Of a stretch of DNA of 64,000 nt, positions 20,487 through 33,619 are shown piece after piece. This DNA comes from Neofusicoccum parvum (taxonomy: Eukaryota; Ascomycota; Dothideomycetes; Botryosphaeriales; Botryosphaeriaceae). Below the pieces are notes generated by a model. It searched no databases and was not told the origin of the DNA. It saw only the letters and a list, made by a program, of their open reading frames with translations. Both the position numbers and the translations under genes were made by a program. Position 1 is the stretch's first letter; each line of letters opens with the position of its first letter. The stretch covers positions 2,108,001-2,172,000 of the forward strand of contig CP087207.1 in assembly GCA_020912385.1 (NCBI GenBank). The letters run 5' to 3'.

Positions 20487-23400
20487 ATGGCTGCATCGCG
20501 CAACAAGGTCGCCGTCGGCTCCGCGCCCTGGATCCTCGGCGAGCGTGAGCAGGCGACCCAATTCGTCGAGCAGGAGGTCGACGAGTTCTCGTACTCGGTG
20601 CGCAATGAGATGGAGTGGTTGAACGAGCACATGGCCGAAATCTTCACCCGCCCCGAGCTGTATGGTCTCCTGCGCCTCGCTTGCATTTGCTCGTCGCTGA
20701 TTGTACTCCAAGAAACATTGCCGACACATTCAAGACGCCTGGCAAGCTACGCGGCAAGACCCCGCGCACAGCTCGCAAGCGCAATCCCCTGGAAACGCGC
20801 GCCGTGAGTGCCTGGTCCCCTCCCAAGACCCACACATTGCTAAATGATTATGTAGCCATTGACGGACATCTTTGCGCCCAATCCTGCCAATGCCCCCAGC
20901 CCTACGCGCGAAACGCACTTTTACAAGCAGATCGAGCAGATTCAGATTGCAGAGGACCCGGACGACTCCGAGATGCCCGCACCGCAACAACCCGTACCAG
21001 GCGCCGACCACACTGATGGCATCCCTCCAGGAGACTCGGGATACCATGGAATGACCGAGGATGAGATGGAAGTCGATGCCGATGAGTCGGTCGCGAGGAT
21101 ATCGCCTCTGAAAGAGAGCCCCACGAAGCCCGTCTACTCGTCGCCTCCCAAACCCCAGGAACCTCTCACAAAATCCCCATCGGCATCGTTTGTCTCTGCA
21201 AAAGAAGACCTCGAGAACCATGCGCAGTCACACATCACAATCCATGAAGACGAAGACGAAGAGGATGAAGAGGAGGCTGAGGAAGACAACGAGGATACGG
21301 TGCACGAAGAAATGGACTTGGTTCCCACGCAGCCAGATGATTCACCTGTCCTGCAAGAGAATGCTCAGCCTACGTCTCCGCAATTCAGTGTCGGCGATCA
21401 GACTGCCTCGGCTCTCAACGCAACTGTAAATGTCGCGCAGGAGGATCAGGAGCAAATGGATGAGGATGGAGCAGCAACTCCTTCCGATGGATCCAGTCCG
21501 GCCAAGCCACCTTTGCGCAAGAGTAGCCTTACTTTCTCTTCCCTGCCCGCCCGCGAACCACTTGCAGGCAAGAAGAGCATGGGCAGCAGGGTTTCGCGTA
21601 CCAGCCACGTCGATCAGTACAAGGCTCGTAGCAGCCACTTCGGCAGATTCACCGGCGGTAAAAGCCTTGGAGGATCCCAAGCTGTACAGTCTACCCAAGA
21701 TGACGAAGAGATGGCTGGCAGCGAACCCGAGGACGACGAAGACGCAAAGTTGCACAGCAAGACGTCTACCCAACGTCTCCACGAGCGTATCAATATGCTT
21801 GCTCAGTCTCAGGAATTGAGGACGTCCAAATCCATTTCCGAACCTGTATCCCAGGAACTGAGCTATCCTCATCTCCCTACAGAAAGCGACGATTCGACCG
21901 GAGAACCGGTAGCCCTTCCGGCCCCACCCAAAGCACCTAGCCCAGTGCCTAACACTCTCGATGAGGATGATGATGACGACGACTGGATCGCTCCGATCAC
22001 TAAGAAGCCCCCTCCCGCTTTGACCCGTCCCGCCATTCGGAAGAGTAACTCGGTAGATGTCATGGAGGATGTTAGCGGAAGAGATTCGATCGGTGGTCTT
22101 GACGCAGAGATTCAGGACGGGCCACAGTCAGGAAAAGCTACCCCGGTCCGACTTGGTCTTGGTCACACAAAGTCTATCTCAGTTCCGAACTTTGAATCAC
22201 CTGCGGCTAAGGGGGTTCATTCATCCCACAAGAAGGCGATTTCTATTTCCGACCCTGAGATATTGCAGGACTCTGAGTCGAACACGCCGGTTGGCTCACC
22301 GACAAGGAACGACGATGGACCATTGAGTGCGTCAAAGACTAAATTCTTCTCTGTCTTAAAGTCCGCGAAGAGCATTTTTGCAAGCAGTGCTGGCGTGAGC
22401 GCTCAAGCGAAACTAGAGGCTCTGTCACCCTCCTCGGCAAGGATAAGGAACAAGGCACCTGGAATGGAGCAGGTCTCAAGCCCCTCAAGACCAGCGCTTT
22501 CGACCATTTTCGACAGGCCCGTCAACCCTGCAAGCCCTGCGAGGCGGCCCGCGACTGCCATCGGCACCCCCAGCCGGCCAACTGAAGCTAGAAAGATGCG
22601 TGCTTCCCTTGGACGCGAACTCAAGGAACAGGAGCTGGAGGCACAGAGGGATCGTGAGGACGCCCTGGAAAAGGCTCGGGAAGAAGAAGACCAGAAAGCT
22701 GCAGAGAAGGAAAAGCAGAAGGCCAACTCAGTCAAACAGGCAGCTGGGACTCGTCTCGGTGCTGTGAGCCGTGCGGACACTGTCTCGTCTCGCGATGACG
22801 ATGACAACTCTATGGACGACGTGCCACAACCCGCACGCTCAAAGCCCGAGCGCGGACCTCCCAAGATGAGGGAGCCGAAGAGTCGCTTGGTGAAACCCAC
22901 GGCCAGCAAGGAAACCCTCTCCAAAGGAAGAACCCAGATCAGGATCGGTCTTGGTTCTCAGAGGTCACACCCAACCAATGCAGACTTGTCAAAGTCGCTG
23001 CATGGAACTCTGCCAACTACCGCGAAGACACCAGTTGCTTCGAAGACCCCAGCCGAGTCTGTGAACAGCTCCTTCAACAAGAGCACTGGCCCATCTGGTG
23101 CACCATCCACCAAGCCGGTTACAGCGTTGCAGATTGCTGCGAAAAACAAGGAGAAAGAAGAGCGTGAGGCTCAGCGCAAGGCGGAAAAGAAGCGACAAAT
23201 CGAACAACAGCGGGCAGTGAAGGCAGCGAAGGCCGAAGAAGAACGCCGGAAGGCCGATGAAGAGCGTAGGGCTGAGGCACAGAGGAAGGCTGCTGAACAT
23301 CAGCGCGCCCAGGAAGCTAAGAGGGCAGCGAGTAGACAGGCGCTAGCTGCAGAGGCGAAGAAGCAGGAACAGCTACGTGCCCAAGCCGCGAACAAGCAGT

Positions 23401-24452
23401 CCAATGACCTGGTAAGTCATTCTTCTCTATCGGTTTTTGTTTCTTGTTTCTAATATCCCCAGGCCCATGCGCTCGCAAAGGAGAAGGCGGCAACTATTCA
23501 TGGCCATCCACGCGGCGACATGGGAGGTGCTCGTCCGATATCCCGAATGGGCACTGTCCAGGATTTCAGCCTTAACCGTGCTATTCCTCCTGTCAACCCG
23601 GCCAAGCCGCCGAAGCGCGGGTTAGAAGACGAGCCTGTTCCTAGGCCTCAAGCTCCCCGCAATGGTCCTTCATATCAGCGTCTGGATGCCAAACGTCGCA
23701 AGACTCTTTCTGATGACGAGGAAGATGAACCGGCTGACAACAGGCGTTCGATGATGGCGCCGCCGATCCGTCAGTCCAACGTCCGCAAGCTATACCCCGA
23801 GCGTGAACGTCTCATGTCGGTCATCGACAAAGCCAAGGAGCCAAGCAAGTTTGCGCACGGCTACAAGACAGCACCATCTGGTCCCTCGTCCCACGCGCAA
23901 TCGATGTTCAAACAGACCGTCAAGGCGCAGCACCAGATACAGCACAGCAAGCTCGGTGGGCACCCCAACGACATGGCTACTATTTCGAAAGCGAAGATCC
24001 CCTTCGCCGATGCTCCTGGGTCATCCTCAGCCGCAGCTGGCCCCTCTTCACACGTCTTCAAGACGCCTTCGCGCACGCAAACGGTGCCTCTTGCCTCGCC
24101 ACACTTCCCCACCCCCGAACTGCCTGAGATCGCAACCGATTCGGAAGACGAGGACTCGGATTCGGAGGCCAACAACTTCCAGGCGCCCTCTTGGGTCAAC
24201 TCGCCGGCGCTTCGCGATCTTCTCACGCAGCAGCAGCTCGTCGATCCGCTCGAGGTCTTCGGCCCCATCCCGCCGCTGCAGATGGAGGAGATCTTCAAGA
24301 ACAAAGACAGGCACAAGCGATTCCGCGAGCGCACTAGCAGCGCCCATTGGACTACGGATCGCCTTACCGAGGAGGAGAGGAAGAAGGACCGCGAGGGTAG
24401 AGAGCGGATGATGAAGGATGGTGGTTGGACCTACGGAAATACGCACTCGTAG
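20487..24452 (+). CDS. SLI15: INCENP/Sli15, inner centromere subunit of the chromosomal passenger complex
   Basis: Exons 20487..20659, 20713..20803, 20856..23411, 23463..24452 give 1269 residues; the three introns are 51-53 bp. In this family the protein scaffolds Aurora B, survivin and borealin at centromeres and the spindle midzone. The N-terminal helix EFSYSVRNEMEWLNEHM is the centromere-targeting (CEN) part. A long acidic, Ser/Thr/Pro-rich middle follows, then a single-alpha-helix-like run of alternating Lys/Glu/Arg (about residues 890-960, EEREAQRKAEKKRQIEQQ), and at the C-terminus the IN-box that binds and activates Aurora: PSWVNSPALRDLL, DPLEVFG, then RTSSAHW. The Ser-Ser within the last element corresponds to the TSS motif phosphorylated by Aurora. 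Length fits filamentous-fungal orthologues, which are larger than yeast Sli15. Confidence 0.95.
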
Positions 24453-27400
24453 CGTAGATCGTTTGATGGAAGAGTCATTGATTGATATCAGGATTGGTGA
24501 TTGGTATCGGTGGCGTTTGGGACGACGGAGAATTGGCTGTGCAAAGGTCCTACAAATAGGCCTGGCAGTTGTGCATTGGCCGTGGTCGGCTTTGTTTTGC
24601 TTGTAGGAGTAACACTTTAGGCGAGGCGGTATTATGGCATCATTGGGGCATGGGGATTCATTCAGCCGAAGAGCTGTAACTGCTTGGCGTTAAAAAGGCA
24701 TTGGAGCGTAGATGCTCAGTAATTTTGATTTCTCTGTTTTCAAAACCACTTGACTGGCTGAAGATCTAGTGATTCAGTTGCCTCATGCTTTTGATGCCGA
24801 GCACGTGTAATGTGTGTTCGCCTCTAACGCCGGGTTGATATCAGCAGGGCGAATATTGCTTTCACTCAACTCATTATACTGTGAAGGCCTGCAACTCCCA
24901 GTGTGTGCGAAGAAGATACTCGCCCCGTCCCAGCCCTTCTACTGAGCAGTGATTGTGCTGCCATTGCAAAGAAATGCCGCTCTTACTCGACCATGGCGTG
25001 TGGCCGTGATGAGCGTTTTGAGTGGATGGTGAACAGCATCACTGAACTCATGCTACCGTAGACGTAGCAACTCGTTATCTCAAGCACCGACTACGAGACG
25101 AACACGTCCGTGGCAGGGATAGGGAATGAACAAAGAAAAATATCCTTTTATTCGTGCGGCATAGAGACTGGATATTATGTACCTCTGTCTCCGTACTGAT
25201 AGCATTCCAGACCAGACTCCCACCTTAGCCTTGCTTGATGGTGGAAGGTAGATCGGATTGAGCGAGGAGGTGCGGTTTTAAGCACCGCGATTCGCTGGGG
25301 GTGGTCCGTGTCTGGGTTGTCTCGTGCTGGGTGTTGCAGGTGGGTGCATGTGATGGAGGTATTTGACGCGGGTGGGGGGTCGTGTTGCTAAGAGACTACA
25401 CTCTATCTCTGCACCGAACAATCAATACGCTAGGCAACTATTCGCACCGTTGATGCTCTTCGTTATTATAGAAGACACCAGCACAAGCTATCGAGATCCA
25501 CACTCTAGGAATCAAGCGGAAGTATTCGAGCGTAGTATCCAGGCCGAGTGACTGCTTAGGAACTCTCCGAAGCATGAGCTGGAAGAGGAATTGCCATTTT
25601 TGAGTTGCTGTTGGGAGGTCTTTGGTTCGTCCATGCGAAAGGGGCGGAAACGTGACGCCGAAAGCGCTCAGAATCACGAGACCCCTCTCTGTAACACAGC
25701 GGCGTGCATGTGAGAGAAATGGTGGGGCAGCATTCAGATCTGTCAAAATATCCCACGGTTAGCTTGAGAAAGCGGATAGGCAAAAGTGCAAACTGGTTGA
25801 TTACGATCTCCTGATATGACATTTGAAAGTGCAGTGGGCCCGTCATGTGGTCATTTCCACGAGCGCATTCGGTCTATCAGCGGATCATCGAAGTGATGAT
25901 TTTTGATACAGGGATTGCAATCTCCAATTCTGAAGGGATCCCGAGTGCTGCGGAAGCACTCCACGTTCCGGTGACACGTCCTGGAATCCACAGGCAAGCC
26001 AGAGTGGTGTAGACATGTGCGCGTTGTAGCCAGTAGACATGCTTTTCAAATTAAACGCGTGAGTGCAGTGAGGATGCGGTGTAGAACTTTGCAACAGCTG
26101 AGTCCCTCTTGCGCAACGTTTGGCTCTTACTGGTCAGAGTTCTTTCAATCACATGTGAATGGCTGTTACCAAATGCGGCAATTTCCATGTGCAACACTGC
26201 TATCAGTCGACACCGGAAAAGACGCCGACTCTACAATATCACATGCGCCAAAGGATCGTATCATCGAGCACGAACTATGGGTGTCTGCCTGGATGCTAAA
26301 GCTTGGCGATAGGGCTCAAAGATGCAGCAACCAACGAATGACCGACAAGGAAAGCGCCGAGAGAGTACATGAGTATCAAAACTTGTCAGAATCGAAATGC
26401 GTCTATGATTTCCAGATGCTCTTGGAACCACTTAAAACGCCACCGAAAGTATGGACAGGCTTCGAAGGGCGTAGACTTCTCGTTGGAATTGAACGTGGCA
26501 AGTGTTACTGTTTAAAGAGAAGCATGTCGTTCAGGGAGAAAATTGTGAATTGAAATATCCAAATCAATTACTTAAGGATTTTATGAGTTCGGGTTATCAA
26601 ACTAGATGAGATCCCGCGGGTGAGAAGGTCTGGCGAAGGCTTCAGAGCGTCTGCAGCCAGAGACGCGCAAACAATCTACACACGTCAGAAGCACAAGTTC
26701 ACGAGCAACCGCAGAGCGCCTGGTCCCTGAATTCCTGGTTACAAAGGCGTCACTGGCGATGATTGGTGGTCCTAGACCCACTGTTGGCCACATCTCTGAC
26801 CTGCGATCACGGATTTCTGCAGCTTTTACGTTCGTCAGCCTCGAGCCTCCGCAGATCTGAACCGGAAGGCTGACATGATTGGGCGTCGACGTCAAGCGAG
26901 CGGTAGGAGATAACCTGACCAACAACCCAGATTAGCTTCATCCGGGAGAATCTGCTTATCGGACGGAGGCGGGGTAGCACAAAGACAGGGCTGGTGGTCA
27001 AGCATCTCCCCTCGTGCCCTGGTTGGAGAAGAAAGTCGTCTGCATACAATGGAAAGCGCCGGGTTGACGTGATGCGACGCTGCCGCCGTCTTCCTCCCTG
27101 TGGTAGGGTTACCGGCGTCGGCTTTGAGAGCTTCTTGGGCTTGCGCAACTCCAGGGGACTTGAATGAGAACAGAACTCCAGCGCTCTTCTTTCAAGAGCA
27201 TTCATGCCTGTATCCTCTCTCCCAAGCGCAGCGGGATTCTGCACGCCCTTGCAGAAATAGATGCCAAGCTCTTGCAGGATGTGGACTTCGAGAAGGACAG
27301 ACGAGAGACCAAGGCAGCCGTCGAGAACACTTTGACATGGCGGACACAAGTTGCTCTCCCTGCAGCGCGGGTGCCACCCAGATCACCGGTTGGTCGGCAA

Positions 27401-28078
27401 TCTGACCGGATGAAAGTACCATATGCAGACGGGGCTGCTGCCTGCGGGCAAGGGTCGATTCTCCAAAAGCCGCAAGAGCAGGGGACCCAGACGCGATGCG
27501 TGCCAACAGGGCGCGGGCCGCGTGGAGCTGCGCTGGAGAGCGGCATCGTCGACCGGGGTTCTTGGGTGTTGTTGAGGGTTGCGGCTGGGGCGACGTCATT
27601 GCAGCAGGCGGCGGCGGCCGGGTGTTATCGCGACGCCATCAGCATGCTGGCGCGACTGGCTGCCATTGGCGACCGGCAGCGTTTGATGAAGGCCTTGGGA
27701 CCCTGCATCTGCAGCGCGCTATCTGCGGCGCCCGAAAGCAAAAGTCAGACGGTCGTATTCCTCGAAACGCTCGCGCTCTCAACAATCGCGCGCGCCCTAA
27801 AGCCGCCCGTCCGCTGCCGCTGCCGCTGCCGCTGCCGTCGCCTCGCGCCGCCCGCGACCTTTCACATGTGAAATTCTGGCCTGCCTCATCCAGCGCCTCA
27901 AACCAGCAGACGGGACTTTTGCCTGCCACCTAGATAAGCGCTGCGCGCCATCCGTGATTCCCCAGATTCCTTTTCCCATGGCCATCAATCCCCGCCGCCT
28001 TGAGTCATCGCTCTTATCGCTTGTATTCCGCCCTCGGTGACCACCCGCCGCTGCTGTCGACTCTGGTGAGAGGGCCTC
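24453..28078. other. 3.6 kb gene-free stretch, nothing recognised
   Basis: AT-richer up to about 26600, then GC-rich. Frames such as 26017..26553 (plus) and 26807..27349 (minus) are open but lack domains and splice support. A (GCTGCC)n-type hexamer run lies at about 27810-27838. Confidence 0.4.
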
Positions 28079-29211
28079 ATGGCGCTGTCCAGATCTTTGT
28101 CTCAGATGTCTCAGAGATCACGCCCGCACGACACCAAGTCGCCAACCGCGCTGCCGTGCGATGATGACGTGCCGTCAAGCATGTACGCCATCCTGCCTGC
28201 CCTGATTCAGAGCCGCATCCCGCGCCTCAAGTCTGTTCGTCGGACCGTTAGCGACTTCCGAAGTCGCCCGCTGGTATCATCCGCCCACTCGCCATGTCCC
28301 AGCGCCGATGTGTCCGCTGGCGCCCAGACGCCCCCACCAGGCTATACCTCGAGGCCACCCTCGAGCGCTGCCATGCGACGCGGGTCAGGCGTCTCTGACA
28401 GCAGCACCGTGCACTCACTGTCAGATGATATGCTGGTAGATGAACGACCTTCCTCCTCGTCCAGTGCTTCCACCCTGCCTGTCTATCGCACTGTCGAGAT
28501 GCAGGGCGGCGTCAACTGGAAGTTTGCCAGCCAGGGTAAGAACTTCTTCCCCTGGAAAACTGCCACGAGCGCTGACACCGGGTAGGACTGAACCTACTTA
28601 CCGCTGCGCTCCAAGATTATACCACGTCCGGAAGCAGCCATGTCGACACGTCCTCGTTCGGCCGCACGCTCTACTTACAAGCCTTGACTCTCCTCCTGAA
28701 AGGCCTCCCGACCGATCTGAGCACGCAGGAGAAGATGTCCATCGAGACTTCGCTGCCGCCGGACATTGTCAAAGTGATCCATGTCGATATCTCCAGCGGA
28801 CAGCTCGTGTGTCAGGGCAACCAGCACGTATCCGAGCCGCAGCGCCCGCAGCCAGAGCCGTCATGGCTCCACCGCCTACTCGCCTCCAGCATTATCCAGT
28901 TCTTCCTCCTCTTGCACCTTCTTCTCCCGTACATCAAGCTGTGCATCGGCCATGCGTACCAGTATGAGCGCCAGCACCGAATCTCGGAGAGACTGGTCTC
29001 CTCATCGATCAATACGGTGGATGAACTGGGTAGGAGGGGCATCCGCTTCACGAATGCCGTATTTCAGATGAACGACGGGAAGGTCGGGCAGGCGATCAAC
29101 GATCTGACGCTCTGGTGGCTGCGTGGCGTGACGGGCGGGATCCACGAGGGCGTGAACGAAGGGTTCATGCTGCTCGGCGCAAGGAACGACGTGCATTACA
29201 CGAAATCGTAG
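28079..29211 (+). CDS. Hypothetical single-pass membrane protein
   Basis: Exons 28079..28535 and 28586..29211 (50 bp intron, GTAAGA donor, TAG acceptor) give 360 residues. The N-terminal 150 residues are Ser/Pro-rich and probably disordered (SSSSSASTLP). Across the intron VNWKFASQ-GLNLLTAAL starts an ordered part with helical segments (SSFGRTLYLQALTLLL). One strongly hydrophobic helix, SSIIQFFLLLHLLLPYIKL, lies near residue 275 and is followed by a basic/aromatic stretch and an amphipathic C-terminal region (INTVDELGRRGIRF, AINDLTLWWLRG). No signal peptide was seen, so the protein is likely inserted by its internal helix. I recognise the general type as a conserved Pezizomycotina protein without function. 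Next gene downstream, same strand, is the Mss116-type helicase. Confidence 0.8.
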
Positions 29212-29702
29212 GCGGCGGCAGACAGAACGGAGTGTTGGGTGGGTGGAGCTCTTGGGTGAAAGAGGCACGTCCGGCGTTGTCGGGGCGGAGTTCGGCGGCT
29301 TGATTCGTGTAGACCATGACTAGAACGCGTTACGATTAACGACTCCAATGATAATACCAGCGTGCATTGGCACGGCACGTTGCATCCTGGAAGCACACGC
29401 GTGTACGGCGAGCAAAGAGACTATTATGTGCGAGAATCGCTGCAGAAGCGCGCGCAAACGCGAGTAGCGGCCAGACAGGCTCGCGGCCCGAAGCGGACTA
29501 GCGGCAGCGGCGCGACACGGGCTTTCGCTGATAACCGCTAGAAAAAAGTATCGCGCCGCTCGACCCTTTGCATTCTACAACCGCCTCTCCAGGATTTCTG
29601 GAGATTTTGTTCGCCACCGCCTCTCAGACTGCGTGTCTAGGACCAAGTATCTCGCGGACTGCCATTCACACCGCTTCCTCACAGTCCCACCGTCCAGCCG
29701 CC
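29212..29702. other. Promoter region of the Mss116-type helicase gene
   Basis: 491 bp; 3' UTR of the upstream gene and promoter and leader of the helicase. Nothing else recognised. Confidence 0.4.
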
Positions 29703-31857
29703 ATGCTCGCACCTCTGCGGAGATGCCCTGCGTCTCTGCCTCGTGCTCTCCGCACCGCCGCTGCTACGCGGTCGGCTCTGCGCAATGCATCGACTGCCTT
29801 GCCCCGGACCATTCTGTCCTCCTCTAGGATCGTTCCTCTGCTCTCTACCCGCGCTTTTCAGTTGAGCGCCCGCCCCGCCGAGGCACAAGTTGCCGCCACC
29901 CAGTCGAGCAAGTCTTCGCGAAGTCACTCGCCGATCACCAACTTCCAAGAACTGGAAGACAGGAACATCGTTCACCCCAATGTCATCAAAGCCATTGTGA
30001 AGGACATGGGGATCACTACCATGACTGAAGTCCAGTCTGCTACCCTTCACCAGGCTCTGCAGGGTACCGACCTGTAAGCGCAACGGAAATCCCGTTACTA
30101 GATCATTGGCTAACTCGAGCAGTATCGCCCAAGCAAAGACAGGAACGGGAAAGACGCTCGGATTCCTTCTTCCCATGCTCCAAAACATTATTGCAAAGGA
30201 CCCGAGCCTCGCCACCCCAAGGATGGCCGGGCGCATGGGTCGCTGGCCTCGTGTGCGACCCGACATTCGCGCAATCATAATATCTCCCACGAGAGAGCTA
30301 GCCGAACAGATTGCGGTTGAGGCCCGCAAGCTGACAAGGCATACATCTATAGCCGTTCAGACCGCCGTCGGGGGAACTGGGAAGAGGGATGGCATGCGCC
30401 GGATCATGACCGAAGGATGCAACATTCTCGTCGCAACTCCTGGGCGACTCAATGATATCCTCGGCGACGAATTCGCCCCGATTCCTGCGGAGAATCTGGA
30501 CTACCTTATCTTCGATGAAGCTGATCGTCTCCTTGAAGCCGGATTCTGGGAGGAGATCACGTCAATTCAGGAGAAACTTCCGAACAGGGAGGTCAGGGAC
30601 CGCCAAACACTCATGTTCTCGGCCACCGTTCCCAAGGAAGTCGTCAGGCTTGTTCGGCAGGCTTTGAAGCCAGGTTTCCATTTTGTCAAGACGGTCCGTG
30701 AGGACGAGGAGCCGACTCATCAACGTGTTCCTCAAAAGGCCGTAATCTGCTCTGGGCTCGAGACTCAGCTCCCAGCTCTTCTTGAACTTTGTCAGAGGGA
30801 GGCAACCCTCGCTAAGGCAGGCGAGAAGCGCCCTTTCAAGGCCATCGTCTACTTCAACACTCTCAAGGAAGTCGAGCTTGGGTACTCGTCATTCAAGGAG
30901 ATACGTCGCAACCAGCGCCGTCAGCATGATGTTTGGGAAAGTGACCTCCTCTTCATCCATTCAGGGCTTACGCAAAGCGGCAGGCAGAGGATGGCTGACA
31001 CATTCCGAGCTTCCGAGAGTGCGATCCTGTTCTCAACGGATGTCACTGCTCGCGGTATGGACTTTCCCAACGTGACGCATGTTATACAATTGGGAATCTC
31101 AAGGGATCCTGCCGATTACATCCACCGAATTGGTCGCACGGGGCGTGCTGGCAAGGAGGGTGAGGGATGGCTCCTTCTTCCACAATTCAACCGACAGGCC
31201 ATTCAACAAAAGCTTGGACACCTGCCGATCAAGATAGACAGCTCCCTGGAAACTGCGAAAGCTGACATCCATAATCTATCGTCGCTCCCTGAGCATTCCG
31301 CCAAGATCATCACGGATGTTCAGGATGGCTTCAAAGAATTGGACCGTCAGGATCTCATAGAGTCTTTCAATGGTATCTTGGGTGCCTATCAGGGCACCAG
31401 AGACAAGCAAAGTGTTCTCGATTCGATGAACACTATGGCTACCCAACTCTGGGGGCTGGATCGGGCTCCGAAGGTCTACGGACGGCTAGGGGAGAGTTTT
31501 AGCCAAGGGCGTGGTTCGGGACGTGGGAGGAGTGATGCGCCTTTCGACCGTCGTAGCCGGAACTCCCAGAACAGCAGGTCTGGCTTCCAGAACAACAGGT
31601 CTGGCTTCCAAAACGACAGGTCTGGCTTCCAGAGCGGCAGGTCTGGTTACCAGAACGACAGGTCAGGCTTCCAGAGCGGCAGGTCTGATTTCCAGAACGA
31701 CAGGTCTGGAAGCCAGAACGACAGGTCTGGAAGCCAGAACGACAGGTCTGGACGAAGGCCTTTTGCCGGCAGGCCTCAAGGAGGGTTTAACACAGGAAAG
31801 GAATTTTCAAGAGGAGGTGGATATGAGAAGAGACGCCAGCGTGAGACGGGTTGGTAA
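29703..31857 (+). CDS. MSS116: Mitochondrial DEAD-box RNA helicase, Mss116/CYT-19 type
   Basis: Exons 29703..30073 and 30123..31857 (49 bp intron with a GCTAAC branch) give 701 residues. The N-terminus is Arg/Ser/Ala-rich without acids (LRRCPASLPRALRTAAATR), a mitochondrial targeting peptide. Helicase motifs in order: Q-motif region TEVQSATLHQAL, I AKTGTGKT at the splice, Ia PTRELAEQ, Ib TPGR, II DEAD (about residue 255), III SAT, IV IVYFNT, V STDVTARGMDFP, VI HRIGRTGR (about 458). In yeast and Neurospora this protein chaperones group I and II intron folding and mitochondrial translation. The C-terminal tail is Arg/Gly-rich, as in the family, but here contains eight copies of a seven-residue repeat, listed separately. 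The ATG at 29703 is the first that gives a targeting peptide. Confidence 0.93.
31576..31752 (+). repeat. 21-bp tandem repeat coding for RSGFQND heptads
   Basis: Eight consecutive 21 bp units (aggtctggcttccagaacga type) plus a short partial unit, in frame inside the helicase gene. Units differ by a few substitutions: Phe-Gln becomes Tyr-Gln or Ser-Gln and Asn-Asp becomes Ser-Gly. They code for an Arg/Gly/Ser/Gln-rich, probably disordered RNA-binding tail. Confidence 0.9.
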
Positions 31858-32803
31858 TGGGGTTCAACCGGCTGCGGTGTTTTCAATTTTTGTTTCCATC
31901 GTACGGGGAGCAGACTGCACGGGAACGGCGTTAAGGATTCTTCACTTGGATCTTGCACTTCCTGTTGAGCAGCGACACTGTATCCAATGTGCAGATCAGG
32001 AGAGACTGTTGATGTACGAGTAGAAAAGGGACGGAGGAACAAAAGTGGCGTTCTCGGATTATGCGAAGAGATACCAATTGGTGTCAAAGGCGAAGAGGGA
32101 CTCTGATTCTCGTCGAGAGACTTGATTTCTAAACATCTCCAATCAATCTGTACGACAAGACTATTTCTTATTCAGTTCGTCTGTTTGCTCGTATGTAGTG
32201 TAGGCTACCCCTTCTCGCAAAGCCCTTCACTCGGCCGTTGTACAATGGGTTTTCTCAGGTTGCACACCCATTCCATTCAGGCAACCCAGATGGCACAAGA
32301 TCTGGTGATCTCTGGGATATTCTCCGGATGTCCGAATCGGAGCGGTGGCAGTTCCCGAACGGGCAGAACATACAGCGGGTTGTCTCAGATCAGGGTTCTG
32401 GCTTTTGATTCTTGCTCCGAGTAACGTCCCTGTGAAGAGGTTAGATAGTTCGCATCTATCCTCAGGCAGATCGAGTTGACGCGCGAGGACGGCGTCAAGG
32501 GAGGCGGACAAAGGCGCTGGTGGCTCTGAGAACAAGGGCGGTGACGAACCGCACGCGTCGACCCTCCAGATATCGATAGAAGGGAACGCACGTGACGTGG
32601 CCAAAGCGCCCAACTAGCTCGGACTGGTGACGCCGGGGGATGCTGCACCTCTCTGGTCTTCGAGGGTGACACAACCTGCACCCGTTTCCTGCACCTCGCT
32701 CTCTCGCGCGCCGCAGCATCCAAGCCCCTTGAACGCCAGCTTCCCTCTCGATCGACGCCTCGCAATCTATCCAACGCTCCGAGTCACAACCACCTACGCC
32801 ATC
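31858..32803. other. Intergenic stretch upstream of RAD6
   Basis: Terminator side of the helicase gene and promoter and leader of RAD6. No domain-bearing frame or repeat recognised. Confidence 0.4.
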
Positions 32804-33619
32804 ATGTCGACCGCCGCGCGCAGACGTCTCATGCGCGACTTCAAGGTACGTACATGCAGGTCTTGCTCGCAACTCAGTCCGTGCCCGGCTCTCGCAAGGC
32901 AGAGCCGTCGCGCTTTGTGCCGAGGAGCTGAAAACTCGAATCTAGCATCAATGCTGACTGCCGTGTAGCGGATGCAGACTGATCCTCCCGCCGGTGTGTC
33001 CGCCTCTCCCATCGCCGACAATGTCATGACCTGGTACGGTTGCTTTCTCACCCCGCCACGCCCGCGCCAGCCTGGCTGGTCTACATACACGCCCTGCCCC
33101 CCAACGATTTCAGCCGCACAACACCGGTCTTCTTGATAACGAGTGCTGCTTACACAAGTCGTCGGCTGTAGGAACGCCGTGATTATTGGTCCCGCCGACA
33201 CGCCGTTCGAGGACGGCACGTTCCGCTTGGTGATGCACTTTGAGGAGGCGTACCCAAACAAGCCGCCGGGAGTCAAGTTCATCTCCACGATGTTCCACCC
33301 GAACGTCTACGGCACAGGCGAGCTGTGCTTGGACATCCTGCAGAACCGGTGGAGCCCGACCTACGATGTTGCCGCGATCTTGACGAGCATCCAAAGGTAC
33401 GTCGAAGCACTCCCGCGCTCGCACCTACCCCGCAACCGCGTTGGATCGCGCGAGGGATGTGGCTTGTAAGGAGCAGCTTGCTGATAGCACGACAGTCTGC
33501 TCAACGACCCCAACACCAGCTCGCCAGCGAACGTGGAGGCGAGCAATTTGTACAAGGACAACAAGCGCGAGTACATCAAACGCGTGAGGGAGACGGTGGA
33601 GAAGAGCTGGGAAGACTAA
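32804..33619 (+). CDS. RAD6: RAD6/UBC2 ubiquitin-conjugating enzyme E2
   Basis: Four exons, 32804..32845, 32969..33033, 33172..33396 and 33496..33619, give 151 residues, the usual length in filamentous fungi (UvsJ, Mus-8). Introns are 123, 138 and 99 bp. It starts [17 protein letters not shown] as orthologues do. The catalytic site is [16 protein letters not shown], with the HPN triad and the active cysteine. It ends [11 protein letters not shown] without the long acidic tail of yeast Rad6. The family enzyme monoubiquitinates PCNA with Rad18 in DNA damage tolerance, histone H2B with Bre1, and N-degron substrates with Ubr1; it acts in nucleus and cytoplasm. The first exon is 42 bp. Confidence 0.97.

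Noticed and set aside
26017..26553. Plus-strand frame of 178 codons in the gap after INCENP
   Set aside because: No domain, no secretion signal, mixed composition; could not be separated from chance.
26807..27349. Minus-strand frame of 180 codons near 27 kb
   Set aside because: Its plus-strand counterpart is equally open and neither has a domain or conserved motif.
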